A stretch of DNA of 64,000 nt, taken from the NCBI GenBank assembly GCA_900074745.1, contig LT598466.1, forward strand, positions 1-64,000, given 5' to 3'. The translations under genes were made by a program, and so were the position numbers. Every line of letters starts with the position of its first letter. Position 1 is the first letter of the stretch. The DNA is from Lachancea mirantina. Its lineage: Eukaryota; Ascomycota; Saccharomycetes; Saccharomycetales; Saccharomycetaceae. The notes beneath the pieces are model-generated. The model saw only the letters and a program-made list of their open reading frames with translations, had not been told where the DNA came from and did not search any database. Shown here piece after piece: positions 9,539 through 19,455 of the stretch.

Positions 9539-10807
9539 GCTAGTTCCATATTTCAGATGAAGATGAGACAGTCCAAGTCACATAGAGAGGCAGATTTTTA
9601 TACCAGCAAACGCCTAGAGCATCGGGGACCTCTCAATCTAGGCATCGATGCGCAACTAGGATAGAATGCGCTAAGTGATAGCGATATCTCAGTTTATGCA
9701 ACGGAAAAAAACAAAAAGCAAGCTATTTTCTCGAGACGTCGGATGTTAAATTCCGATGTTACGACAAAACAGATTATCTAAGCATGTGCAGCTGAGAAGC
9801 GCTTAAGGAGTTAATTTTCTCCTAGGCAAACCTGGGTCTTACAGGCTTGGTCATCGGAATTTGGATGTCGTGAGATAGCATAGGGAGCAAATGAAAGCGG
9901 TAAGATATCAATGCCAGTAAAACAAAACGTTTTATCACGACATTTTTCGTCTCGGCATTGCATCATCTAAAAGAGACAGATGGAGCATCACAAGCTCTTA
10001 AGCGAGAATTTTGCTGTGGAAAAGAAGTAGAATCATATTTTACTGTCTAGTAAATATAGCCATTTCATTGGTTTTGCTGTTTCCGTCTAATTTGTGTCAC
10101 CCTTACCGAGAGAAAGGGCTTGTGAAATTTATCTTTGCTTCGTGGTTGAGAGAGTGTACGATGCGTAAGGCATGTGACAAACCAGATTATTACGTTGTTC
10201 CTTGGCTCTTACATCGTTAATAACCTGCCGGACGGAAGTAAAAACTTTTCAAAATGATTAACTTGTCAAATTACAAGGTACGATGAATAATGCCTCTATC
10301 ACTACGAGCAAATAATGGATATAATGTTGAGCTATGTCAACATCATAAGACAACTCTTTTGCTAAGGGTTCGTTCCTCTGATTATGATTGGAGATGATGA
10401 TGAATCTAGTTTGCACTGGGATCTCGCCTTAGACTTCGTATAAGTGTGCAAGGCCTCGGAAGGCTAGGCTGTCCTCTTGTTTTTACTGCTAAGAATATAC
10501 TTCTATGCCAAATTCAACACATTGCTTGACATGGAGCTAATTCTTTCAGTTTTAAGAATGAAACAATTACTATGTGCCAGTTTACCATACATTGATATCT
10601 CTTTTAGGGACATATAGTAACAAGTAACGCGATTTTGTGTTACAGATGTCCGTTCACGGTTAACTATATAGGACATATATCGCTTCTGAAGAATCTCACT
10701 CATGAGCGCTTCAACGGATAGTTTCTCTTCGAACTACTGTTTGACCTATAACTGAAATGCCAACGAGCCATCGAAACCATAGATCTTATGGAGCTCCAAT
10801 GCGCTTC
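9539..10807. other. intergenic, no supported gene
   Basis: 1.27 kb holding the carrier promoter and the 3' flank of the methyltransferase gene. Frames of 69 and 66 codons (10011-10220 plus, 10503-10703 minus) look accidental. Confidence 0.3.
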
Positions 10808-11671
10808 TCATATGGAAGCTTTTTTCCTGGCAAGGTAGTAGGAGGTCTCCCATTCAAGCTCATATGTTTTCTCCTCCTTAAAGCCGCACTCACTTTTCAG
10901 CTTCTTCATTAGGACCTCAATAATGTCTTCGCAATTACCTTTGTTTTGCTCAAGCCAGTTTTGGTAGTAACCCCAAGTGCTCATAAAATTCCTTAGATCC
11001 TGTAATGAAAACCATTTTGTGATCCGAAATTGTGTCGATCCCCTTCCTGAAGTACCAGGATAGTTTACCTCACTGACGATGTTTTCAAACATGCTCTTCG
11101 GTATTTCAATATTCTGCCCCAAACATCTAATAATTTCAATTTGTGAAGGTAAGACTGACTGAAAATATCGGCCATCTTCATAACAAAAATTCTTGAAAAT
11201 TTGAGTTGCCTTAAGGTTATTAACAAAAACTGGATCGGCATAAAACCAAAATGCTAATGTACCGCCTGGCCTCAGCGTCTTATGAACGGCTTCAAAGAAT
11301 TTCTTGAAGTCAACATACTGTATCGATTCGCCTCCACAAATTAAATCGATTGAGTTGCTGGCAAAACGGTCGGCAAGGTCTTCTCCAAGCACCTTTTCAA
11401 AGATTATTCTGCCTTGTAGACTATTTGGGAGCCTACCTTTTTCAATTTGTGCAGCTTCAAGCATTTTAGCTGAAGGATCACAACCAGTGACTTCATCAAA
11501 ATGATTCAAAAGGGGAAATGTTCCAAGCCCCGTTCCACAGCCTATATCTAGAGCCCTGTTCTTCCTCCCCGAATGGTATGCCACAATCGCATCGTACAAG
11601 CTTTTCGGATAGGTCAGGCGGTATTTTTGGTAGTTCTCTGAATCAATCGTTCCCCTCGAATACGCACTCAT
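10808..11671 (-). CDS. SAM-dependent methyltransferase, Tmt1/Crg1 family
   Basis: 287 residues, the length of S. cerevisiae Tmt1 (trans-aconitate methyltransferase) and Crg1 (cantharidin-resistance methyltransferase). Motif I is LDIGCGTG at residues 41-48, followed by GCDPSAKMLEAAQ (acidic residue for the SAM ribose). DLICGGESIQYVDFKKFF is in the place of the Tmt1 AVECAHWFDFEKF block. LRPGGTLAFWFYADP and the C-terminal FMSTWGYYQNWLEQNKG also match Tmt1-type layout. It probably methylates a small carboxylate or toxic organic acid in the cytosol. Tmt1 and Crg1 cannot be told apart here. Confidence 0.88.
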   Translation of the reverse strand: MSAYSRGTIDSENYQKYRLTYPKSLYDAIVAYHSGRKNRALDIGCGTGLGTFPLLNHFDEVTGCDPSAKMLEAAQIEKGRLPNSLQGRIIFEKVLGEDLADRFASNSIDLICGGESIQYVDFKKFFEAVHKTLRPGGTLAFWFYADPVFVNNLKATQIFKNFCYEDGRYFQSVLPSQIEIIRCLGQNIEIPKSMFENIVSEVNYPGTSGRGSTQFRITKWFSLQDLRNFMSTWGYYQNWLEQNKGNCEDIIEVLMKKLKSECGFKEEKTYELEWETSYYLARKKASI

Positions 11672-12039
11672 ATGCTGAATTGCGATTTAGATGTTGGATC
11701 TTTTCTATATCCCCCCTACATCTAAAAGGTTTTATATGGGGGTTTATCTTGAAATAGGGGAGGAGGGTGGCCTTTGTCGCCCGCCCGTCAGTTATTTTTT
11801 TTTATTTTTTTCGACCTTTTTTAGTAGTCCAATAATCGGTGTGCCGTGTCAAATGAGTCATAAGGCGCCCGTTACGAACAGCGCTTCGATACAAAGCTTT
11901 AAAAGGTTGGTGTGCATTCTTGAAAACCACGTGAATTTGCAAATATAGAAAGTTGAGTGTCATTTTGAATTCATAGACACACTCAGAAGCAACGCTAAAA
12001 AGTGTAAGAAACAGTCATCAACTTTATGATATTAAAAAG
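11672..12039. promoter_or_regulatory. methyltransferase promoter with paired STRE-like sites
   Basis: Upstream of the Tmt1/Crg1-like gene lie CCCCT at 11713-11717 and AGGGG at 11756-11760, the core of the Msn2/Msn4 stress response element in both orientations. A TATA-like TTTATATGG lies between them. This suggests stress induction. Five-base cores are weak evidence on their own. Confidence 0.35.
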
Positions 12040-12474
12040 TGTTGGAAGGAGCTGGCGAGGAGATGATATCGTCCAATTGCATCATCACGTGATCGATATG
12101 ACAGAATAAAATTAGAGGATTGGACAAAGGATTGGCATTCCGCGAGAGAGCTGGAAGCTAAAACAGGTCCATTGAAAGTTCTAGAATCATCAGAACATTG
12201 TAATCAGATCATATGTGGTATGATGAATGACGTATGATGAAAATTCACCGTCTAGATTGAAGAAAGTAACGGATTCCAAATTTGGATCAATGTTACAGAA
12301 ATTGTATAAAAGGAGCTGATATGAACAGGATTGTAAGTGGTCGTGGTTGTAAGATAGCCACGGAGAGATATAAGTACTCAATTCCTAATCCGCTTTATTA
12401 TTTAGATCAATTATGAACGAATTGAATGAACAATTTAGAAACCTATCAACCTCCGACAAGGAAAAACCTCGACA
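12040..12474 (+). mobile_element. solo LTR, Ty1/copia-type (copy B)
   Basis: 435 bp from TGTTGGAAGG to ...CTCGACA, an inverted partner of the LTR at 944-1380. The R/U5 half (TATA box TTGTATAAAAGG to the end) and the first ~75 bp are highly similar to copy A, while central U3 is largely different. An ATG lies inside the U5 part, as in Ty1-like elements whose gag reading begins in the LTR. No internal region follows. The flanks AAAAG and AAATT share only part of a 5-bp target repeat. It sits 97 bp past the 3' end of the aminotransferase gene. Confidence 0.8.
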
Positions 12475-12570
12475 AAATTTACATCGAAGCTGGGCAATTT
12501 TGAGAACACTCGACCTTGTTAATCGTGCCAGTGCTAATTACTTGATTCAATATAAAGTTATTGTTGTGCA

Positions 12571-13983
12571 TCACCACGAACCCTCTTTTTTCAAGATGTC
12601 ACTCAATTCTTTCACTGACTTGTTGGTTTTCTCTACGATCTCATCGACATCCCTCTCGTTGATCACAAAGGATGGGGCAAGCAAAGCACGGTCGGAGCAG
12701 CTCCCGTCAGGGTTGGCTGGCATTCCCATTACACATAATCCATTTTCGAAACAAATGGCCTTGAAGCGTGGACCGACATTCAAACTGATATCAAAGGCCT
12801 CTTTCGTATTCCTGTCTTTGACGAACTCGATGGACTGAAAGCCTCCAACGCCTCTGACGTCCCCAGCAATGTTATCGTAGGCAAGTAAGACATCTTTCAG
12901 CTTTTCAGCAAGAAGGTTACCCATTTTGAACATATTCGACGTGAGGTTTTCCTTCTTGATCTTTTTTTGCACGCCTAGTGCAACGGCACAGTTGAAACTA
13001 TGGCAGGAATAAGTGTGACCACCAGCAATCGCGCCAGAACCTTGGACGTAAGCATTCCTGATTTTAGGACCGATGAGAACACCAGCTATGGTGACATAAC
13101 CGGATCCAAGCGTCTTACCCACTGTTTGGATATCTGGTGCTTCAGAAGGCTCTAGGTAGTTTTCCCAGCAGTTTAATCTTCCATTGGGGTTGCATCTTCC
13201 TGTGCCACACATAACCTCATCCAGATGGAAAATAATATCGTACTTGGTGCAAAGTGCTCTAATTCCCTTCAAGTAGCCTTTAGGAGGAGGAGTAGTACCA
13301 AGCGAAGAGCCTGGCAGCGTCTCGACAGTGACTGCAGCAATAGTGTCTGGATCATTCTCGACAATCTTCGTTTCAAGTTCCTGTAGGAGGCGATGAGTAT
13401 AGTCTTCTTCGGTTTCGGTCTTTTTCTTGTAACGATAAGTATAAGCACAGGAAATCTTGATGTTAACGTTCTTGCGATCCATTAGGTATGGCTCAAATGG
13501 TGCAATCCTTGGGTTCCAAGAAAGGGATTGGGCACCGAGAGTAAATCCGTGGTAAGAGCTTTCCCTAGAAATGAGCTTGACCTTGTTTGGCAAGCCTCGC
13601 TCCAAGTAGTACTGTCTGATAATTCTTAATGCATTTTCATTACTCTCTGACCCAGAACAGCACCATAAAGCAGAGCAAAAGGCACCTTCCGAGTTGTCAA
13701 TGTAAAACTTCGCCAACTCTTCGGCACTCTTATTGGATATCAAAGATGGGTATTGGTACGTTGACTCCCGTGCTGCTTTGTCCATGATTTCAAAAACATC
13801 TTCGTCGCCCCACGCCAGAGCGCCGACAGCAGCACCGGTGACAGCATCGAGAACATTCTCATAAACTACTCCATCTTTTTCAATATCAACATGAATGCCT
13901 TTGCCACTGACGACTTGAGAGCCTGGAGCGGTCACGTTTCCTTGAAATAAATAAGAAGTTTGATTTTCAGTTGAGATTGTCAT
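12571..13983 (-). CDS. class III PLP-dependent aminotransferase
   Basis: 470 residues with the class III fold. The phosphate-binding turn is CSGSESNENALR (110-120). SRESSYHGFTLG (139-150) has the Tyr-His that stacks PLP, HLDEV (253-257) supplies the pyridine Asp D255, and VGKTLGSGY supplies the Schiff-base lysine K290. The GRLNCWENY stretch and overall pattern resemble fungal and bacterial class III enzymes of unknown specificity (for example S. pombe SPAC27F1.05c or YodT-like), not Uga1, Arg8 or Car2. S. cerevisiae has no obvious orthologue. The upstream gap holds several GATAA sites, suggesting nitrogen control. Confidence 0.88.
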   Translation of the reverse strand: MTISTENQTSYLFQGNVTAPGSQVVSGKGIHVDIEKDGVVYENVLDAVTGAAVGALAWGDEDVFEIMDKAARESTYQYPSLISNKSAEELAKFYIDNSEGAFCSALWCCSGSESNENALRIIRQYYLERGLPNKVKLISRESSYHGFTLGAQSLSWNPRIAPFEPYLMDRKNVNIKISCAYTYRYKKKTETEEDYTHRLLQELETKIVENDPDTIAAVTVETLPGSSLGTTPPPKGYLKGIRALCTKYDIIFHLDEVMCGTGRCNPNGRLNCWENYLEPSEAPDIQTVGKTLGSGYVTIAGVLIGPKIRNAYVQGSGAIAGGHTYSCHSFNCAVALGVQKKIKKENLTSNMFKMGNLLAEKLKDVLLAYDNIAGDVRGVGGFQSIEFVKDRNTKEAFDISLNVGPRFKAICFENGLCVMGMPANPDGSCSDRALLAPSFVINERDVDEIVEKTNKSVKELSDILKKEGSW

Positions 13984-14982
13984 CGTTGTTCGATACTGGG
14001 TAGAATGGGATCATTTTAGTAGAACACCACGAATCCTCACTTTAAATAATTCACCCTAGAGTCAAGCACCGTTATCTCCTCATGGATATTCAGTGATAAA
14101 GAGCAGATTTTACTCAGCTTTCGTTGCTCTATTCCCGGGTTCCCATATGAAGTTCGACTTTCCTATCGTGGTATTTTCCTTAATTCGTAAGTAAACTGAT
14201 CACCAACCACGGGCATGACTTGATAAAGATACGGTTCTTGAAGCTTTTATCAATTCAATAGTAAGTCGGGAACTCCCGTTTTTTGGGTCAGAAGTACGAT
14301 AATAGCAGATTACCTGCACATAAAAAGTACCCGCGCTGCCTACACATTTGATTACCTATCTACAAATACATTTTACTTCCTTAACAAATTTTTCAGCTTA
14401 GCGCCAGCACAGCATCGCAGTGGCGGGAGATAATTTCAAATTTTCTTGCTCCACATAATGTGCTTTCTTTCCCCTGAGAACAAATTATAGTAACAATTTT
14501 CAGGCTTGGGTCAACCTGACATTCATTGAAAGACACCTTATCATTTTCTGCTCTTCGCCATGAACTATTTTAAAGAAACTAATCTGCTTTAAATGTTATC
14601 GTAAGCGGAAATTGTACGCAAAATTTCCATCATCAACGCATTCGTCAGAAACTCGCTCTCTGTCAACATTAGGTCATTGGAAAATTTGGGTTTTGGTAAG
14701 GCTCGTGTACAAACGATTTGAAGTACTAACGACGACAGTATTTAGTGAAATTCGTCATTCAACTTAAACTTGCTGTCTGCAATTCTTAATCCCTCAAAAC
14801 TTATAGCATAGAACAAATCTATATGCATTCTCAAACTATACAGATATCCTTAATTTCGGTCGTGTACGTAGGAATAATAGCATCAAATTGGCAGCAGTTT
14901 ATTGCTGGACTACTTTTCGTTACTACAAATTATGTATGTTTCGAAGGGTGCTCGGGTGTCAGGAACAGGATTCTGTGTATAA
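13984..14982. promoter_or_regulatory. aminotransferase promoter with four GATAA cores
   Basis: GATAA cores (either strand) lie at 14072-14076, 14095-14099, 14222-14226 and 14247-14251, all within 270 bp of the aminotransferase start. GATA factors (Gln3, Gat1, Dal80) use such clusters for nitrogen catabolite repression. GATAA is a short motif, so the cluster is suggestive only. The rest of the ~1 kb holds nothing else I can support. Confidence 0.35.
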
Positions 14983-16668
14983 TCATTCCTCCAAAACGGG
15001 AAATTTTAAAGGCATGTAGCCTTGATCGTAGAGAACGTCGTTCACGCGTGGGTTGCGAAATTTCAAGTTAGTTGCGTCAACTAGGCTTTCATTCAAATCT
15101 TCAACCTTTCCCACGCCCAGGAGTTTCATGTTGTTTACGACCTCGCCTTTGAGAATCTCGAGTAAGTGGGTGACACCGTCCTCACCATAGCCCGCCATGG
15201 CATACAGGAAGGGCCTTCCAAGTCCAACGCCCTTTGCACCCAAGCATAGAGCTTTCACAACATCAGATCCCCTTCTTACACCACCGTCCAAATAGATTTC
15301 GATCTTCCCATCGAGATTTTTCTCTTTTAACATTTGTTGAGCTTCTGCCAGCACTTCAAGTGGTGGCCTGGAAAAGTCTAGCTGCCGGCCACCATGGTTT
15401 GAGAGAACAACAGCCTTTACACCTCTTTCAGCTGCAAGGACTACATCCTCTCCTCTCTGAACTCCTTTCAAGCACACGGGGAGCTTGGTAGAGGAGATAA
15501 TATTCTCAATGTCTTTCCAAGACAGACTGGCGTAATTTCTATCACTTGTAACAATGCTCGAAAGGCTTTGACTTTCAGCTGAATTGTATGCCCTCATTCT
15601 GGTATCCTTTTCCCTATTTCCAATTGTGGGCAAGTCGACATTGAAAAAAAGTCCCTTGACACTTGGCTCTTGTTCTAGCCTTTGAATCAGTGTTCCGACG
15701 TTTTTGATGTCTTCGTCAGTATCAAAGTGATATTGGTACCAGTGGTTTTGATCCTCAGGAACGTGTGCGAAAAATTCGTCAATGCTGTAAGAATTTTGCT
15801 TAGGAATCATTTGCATGACGTTAGCATCATAAGCGGCTGATTGAAGATTCAGCTCGGCCATAGGATGTGCCCACTTAGAACCGGCAAAAGCTGTGATGTA
15901 AATAGGAAGGTCAACTTTGGTGCCCAAGAATGTGGTCGAGGTGTCAACGTCATAACCAGTTTCTTGTAATATTATAGGTCTGAAGAAGACTCGACTGTAG
16001 GCGTAGTGGTTTTCCCTAATGGTGAACTCATCAGAAGAGCCAGTAGCAAAGTAAGCAAAAGTGCATCTGGGCAAGATCTTTCTTGCTATTCCTTCGAAAT
16101 CAGATAAATTATAAACCCAGCCTAGTGGAGGCAGCTTTGCTTTGTTTTCTTGAACTCTTAGCTCATCTTCAGTCATAACTTTTGTGAAGGCACCCTTCAA
16201 TTTCCCAATATAAACAAGTTGAGATTTCATTCTTTCAAGGGTGGAATCAGAGTGGATAGCGTAGAACTTTTCTGTCGCGTCATTACCTGCCACTTCCATA
16301 ATCCTGGAAGCACCACCGGGGTGCAACTGCAGAAACGCAGTGACATCATAAACTTCACCATTGAGGACAATCCAACAGTCTAGAGGCTTGTTATGGAGCA
16401 TAACCTCATCGACCGAGATTCCTTGTTCTTCTGCGCCGAAAAGGGAGTAGCCCAAGACCGCTGCAGTAGCTGAACCCGCAGTCAGAGCATGTGACTTCTT
16501 GAACGTGGGTGATTTGAGAATTGTGGCCAGCTTTGAACGACTTGAGTTAAAGAGTCCTTTCACATGCGTTTCCCTCAAAATTCTTATATGACGGACATAA
16601 CGTAAAGATTTCGAGCCCTGCATTAAGGGCCTTGTTAGGACGGTTAGTAACCGCATTATTTTTCTCAA
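14983..16668 (-). CDS. flavocytochrome b2-like 2-hydroxyacid dehydrogenase (CYB2 paralogue)
   Basis: 561 residues: a basic presequence (1-60), a hydrophobic stop-transfer stretch (ALTAGSATAAVLGYSLFG), a cytochrome b5 domain (about 84-160) with heme ligands H116 (HPGG) and H139, then an FMN-dependent 2-hydroxyacid dehydrogenase domain. This is the layout of Cyb2, which sits in the intermembrane space and passes electrons from lactate to cytochrome c. The catalytic core is kept: Y206, D345, R352, K401, H425 and R428, matching Cyb2 Y143, D282, R289, K349, H373 and R376. The substrate/flavin pocket is changed: H314 for Y254, P289 for S228, Q291 for L230, N343 for T280. It is probably still an electron-transfer flavoenzyme, but lactate may not be its substrate. 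Confidence 0.9.
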   Translation of the reverse strand: MRKIMRLLTVLTRPLMQGSKSLRYVRHIRILRETHVKGLFNSSRSKLATILKSPTFKKSHALTAGSATAAVLGYSLFGAEEQGISVDEVMLHNKPLDCWIVLNGEVYDVTAFLQLHPGGASRIMEVAGNDATEKFYAIHSDSTLERMKSQLVYIGKLKGAFTKVMTEDELRVQENKAKLPPLGWVYNLSDFEGIARKILPRCTFAYFATGSSDEFTIRENHYAYSRVFFRPIILQETGYDVDTSTTFLGTKVDLPIYITAFAGSKWAHPMAELNLQSAAYDANVMQMIPKQNSYSIDEFFAHVPEDQNHWYQYHFDTDEDIKNVGTLIQRLEQEPSVKGLFFNVDLPTIGNREKDTRMRAYNSAESQSLSSIVTSDRNYASLSWKDIENIISSTKLPVCLKGVQRGEDVVLAAERGVKAVVLSNHGGRQLDFSRPPLEVLAEAQQMLKEKNLDGKIEIYLDGGVRRGSDVVKALCLGAKGVGLGRPFLYAMAGYGEDGVTHLLEILKGEVVNNMKLLGVGKVEDLNESLVDATNLKFRNPRVNDVLYDQGYMPLKFPVLEE

Positions 16669-17748
16669 AAGGTTTCGATTCGAACACCCTAAAAGGTTGG
16701 CCTAACATTCTGAATTCATAAGACAAACAATCTGTGCTCTACCTTTTATATGAAGTCAGAAATATGGCTCAGATGCGTCCCTTCGCTGGGCGAAGCTCAA
16801 TAAAAGCCCATAGCTTATCGCGACAAAAAGTCACTTGCCAATTTGGTAAAACCGTATGAAAGAATGCTTGAAGCCGGAATTTCCGAATAGATGCTAAACC
16901 CCAATCCTTCACGTTTCCGAGTGATTAGGTTCCCCGCAGGTTCCCGCGAAGAATTTATCTGCCCTTATCATGTGCCTATCTCTTCTTTCCAGAAGGCTAT
17001 TATTTTCTTATCACAACACATGGTACGAAACAGGAATGTCAATACTGCATTGAAATGGCAGGTTCAACGTACCCTATGTTAAGAAAGCCAACAAGACAGA
17101 GAAAATTCCTCCTATGTGATGATGTTCGATCAAGGAGGACCAGATGAAGCTACAGGGTACTCTCATGATAATCACAGATACGGAAGGGACCGAACACGAT
17201 ATCTCTGATGAATTCCAGGTGGTTTCTCTTTAGAAAACCCCCTAGTTCATAGCTAAAGTTGTTTACGAAGATGAAAGTGCCATTTTATTGTCTTTTTCCT
17301 CAGAAAACCATAAAGTAAGCTATTGTTTTCAAATCCCCGTGTGTTCTCTAGAAGAATAGTAAATGAACTCATATGTAATACTTCATGAATTCGTAAAAGA
17401 TGGTAATGAAAAGCCGACAGTGCCGTTCGTTTTGGATGCTCACGTAAGCACTATCATATATATTGGCTCTCTTGAGTTCGGAGATAGAACTTTGTACCTT
17501 CCTAAAAAAGTCTAGCTTTTCTTTTTACTGAAATAGAGTCGAGCTATCTGTTACTTATCACCAAGATAAAGCATGCGGACATTATAACAGAAAACACAAA
17601 AATTCTGAATCGACTCAAATCTTTCGAAATCTAGATAGACGCAATGCTTTTAACAGTACATAAGGCAGCTTCTTCGGCCCTGTTTGAATGATCAACATAT
17701 CGTTTAACTGCTAGTCAATAACCGATAATTTCTTGACTTTAGACTAAA
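16669..17748. promoter_or_regulatory. divergent promoter with GATA cluster and CGG-N6-CCG site
   Basis: Shared upstream region of the CYB2 paralogue and the permease gene. GATAAG/GATAA cores (either strand) occur at 16955-16959, 16964-16969, 17007-17012, 17554-17559, 17565-17569 and 17724-17728; the pair at 17554/17565 is close and inverted. At 17179-17194 lies TACGG-N6-CCGAA, a near-perfect inverted zinc-cluster target of the Ppr1/UaY spacing. Together they suggest nitrogen catabolite repression plus a specific inducer. Frames in this gap look accidental. Confidence 0.45.
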
Positions 17749-19455
17749 ATGTCAAATTTGTTACAGCAAACGTCAAACGTTTCGCTCTCCCCGTATCTTT
17801 CAGCAAGACTGGAGGAGAACAAGACCAAGCAGATCGTTGAGGCAATTGACGTAGATAATGGTACTGTTAGCGACTACGATCCTGAAAAATATGGAACTGA
17901 AGTCGTCCGTGGCCTAAACCCGAGACACATACAGCTGATTGCTTTGGGTGGTGCCATTGGTACTGGGCTCTTTGTGGGATCTGGAGGAGCTTTGAGTACT
18001 TGTGGTCCAGCTCCACTATTAATCTCATATATTGTGATGTCATTCCTTGTTTGGACAATTATGAACCAATTGACTGAAATGGTTACTCTAATACCGCTTT
18101 CGGGAGAAGCATCAATGTACTCAATGACTAGCACCTACTTGAACAGGCCTGTTTCGTTCATGTGTGGTTGGAACTTGTTTTATGCAATGGCCATGATTCC
18201 TCCTGCCGAAATCACTGCTTGTGCGCTTTTGATCAAATATTGGACGGATGCCAATTCTGCCATTTTCATTTCAATAATCATCGTTATCAGTATTATCATC
18301 ACAATGTTACCGGTGAGAGTGTTTGGTGAAAGTGAGTTTTGGGTTGCCTCCATCAAGATCCTGACAATCACAGGTTTGATTATAGTCAGTATCGTGATTT
18401 TTTTTGGCGGCGGACCTTCCCAGCACCACGTTTTAGGGTTTCACTATTGGAAGCACCCAGGTGCTTTCCAAGAACATATGGCTGGTGGTAATACCGGTAA
18501 GTTCTTAGCTACCTGGACTGCGATTGTGAAGAGTGGTTTTTCTTTCATTTTGATCCCGGAATTGGTGACTTCATGCTCTGCAGAATCTACAAATCCAAGA
18601 GTCAACATGCCAAAGGCTTGTAGGCGGTATGCCTACCGGTTGGCTTTCTTTTATGTCCTAGGCAGTCTTGCTATTGGGGTTGTTGTGAGCTCTGATGACA
18701 AAAATCTTCTGAATGCGATAGCCTCTGGAAGCTCCAATGCTGCTGCTTCTCCTTTTGTTATTGGAATCAGGGAGGCGGGTATTAGAGTTTTGCCCCATAT
18801 TATTAATGCTTGCATCTTGACCAGTGCATATTCGGCTGGAACAGCAGAACTTTACGGTGCTTCAAGGGTTTTACATTCAATGGCCCTCAAGGGTGATGCT
18901 CCAAAAATTTTCTCCAGAGTCAACAAATATGGTGTTCCCTACTACAGCACGGCTGTTGCTAGTCTATTCTGTTTCTTGGCTTATCTGAACTGCTCAGATT
19001 CCTCGTCGATTGTTTTCACGTGGCTGTCTAATATCTCAACTATTTCGGGTTTCATCAGCTGGGTTTTTGTTTCAGTGACTTACATTCGCTTCAAAAACAT
19101 CATCAGTTACCTTGGGATACAAAGCAGGATTCCATTCTCTGTGAGAGGGTCGTACATTTGTGCATTCTTTGTTGCGGGATTTTTCTCTCTTTTAAGCCTG
19201 ACAAATGGCTATTATGTTTTTATAAAAGGGAATTGGAACACAAGTGACTTTTTTGCCTGCTATGTTACAATTGGATTTATTCTTGCCCTTTTTGTTGGAA
19301 GCACAATCTATTACAGAGAATGGAGATTCAGGGACATGGATGTGGTTGGTAAAGAAATTATGCCAAAGATTGATCAAGCCGATCAAGAAGAAAAAGAGTA
19401 TATCATTTACGAACCGAAAAACTGGGTCGAAAAGGTTTGTGCCTTTATTTGTTAA
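17749..19455 (+). CDS. amino acid permease, Put4-like (YAT family)
   Basis: 568 residues with about 12 membrane segments. A cytosolic N-terminus leads into VVRGLNPRHIQLIALGGAIGTGLFVGSG, the yeast amino acid transporter hallmark on TM1. The blocks GESEFWVASIKILTITGLII, HYWKHPGAFQEHM and SPFVIGIREAGIRVLPHIINACILTSAYSAG match Put4, the high-affinity proline permease that also takes alanine, glycine and GABA, better than Gap1 or Dip5. The acidic YDPEKYGTEV stretch before TM1 and the Lys-rich N-terminus fit Rsp5-type ubiquitin control. The upstream GATA cluster fits nitrogen repression. It may be a Put4 paralogue rather than the orthologue. Confidence 0.88.
   Translation: MSNLLQQTSNVSLSPYLSARLEENKTKQIVEAIDVDNGTVSDYDPEKYGTEVVRGLNPRHIQLIALGGAIGTGLFVGSGGALSTCGPAPLLISYIVMSFLVWTIMNQLTEMVTLIPLSGEASMYSMTSTYLNRPVSFMCGWNLFYAMAMIPPAEITACALLIKYWTDANSAIFISIIIVISIIITMLPVRVFGESEFWVASIKILTITGLIIVSIVIFFGGGPSQHHVLGFHYWKHPGAFQEHMAGGNTGKFLATWTAIVKSGFSFILIPELVTSCSAESTNPRVNMPKACRRYAYRLAFFYVLGSLAIGVVVSSDDKNLLNAIASGSSNAAASPFVIGIREAGIRVLPHIINACILTSAYSAGTAELYGASRVLHSMALKGDAPKIFSRVNKYGVPYYSTAVASLFCFLAYLNCSDSSSIVFTWLSNISTISGFISWVFVSVTYIRFKNIISYLGIQSRIPFSVRGSYICAFFVAGFFSLLSLTNGYYVFIKGNWNTSDFFACYVTIGFILALFVGSTIYYREWRFRDMDVVGKEIMPKIDQADQEEKEYIIYEPKNWVEKVCAFIC

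Noticed and set aside
944-12474. Inversion of the 1.4-12 kb segment by recombination between the two LTRs
   Set aside because: If this had happened, swapped 5-bp flanks should match as target repeats; GTTAT/AAAAT and AAAAG/AAATT do not match in either arrangement.
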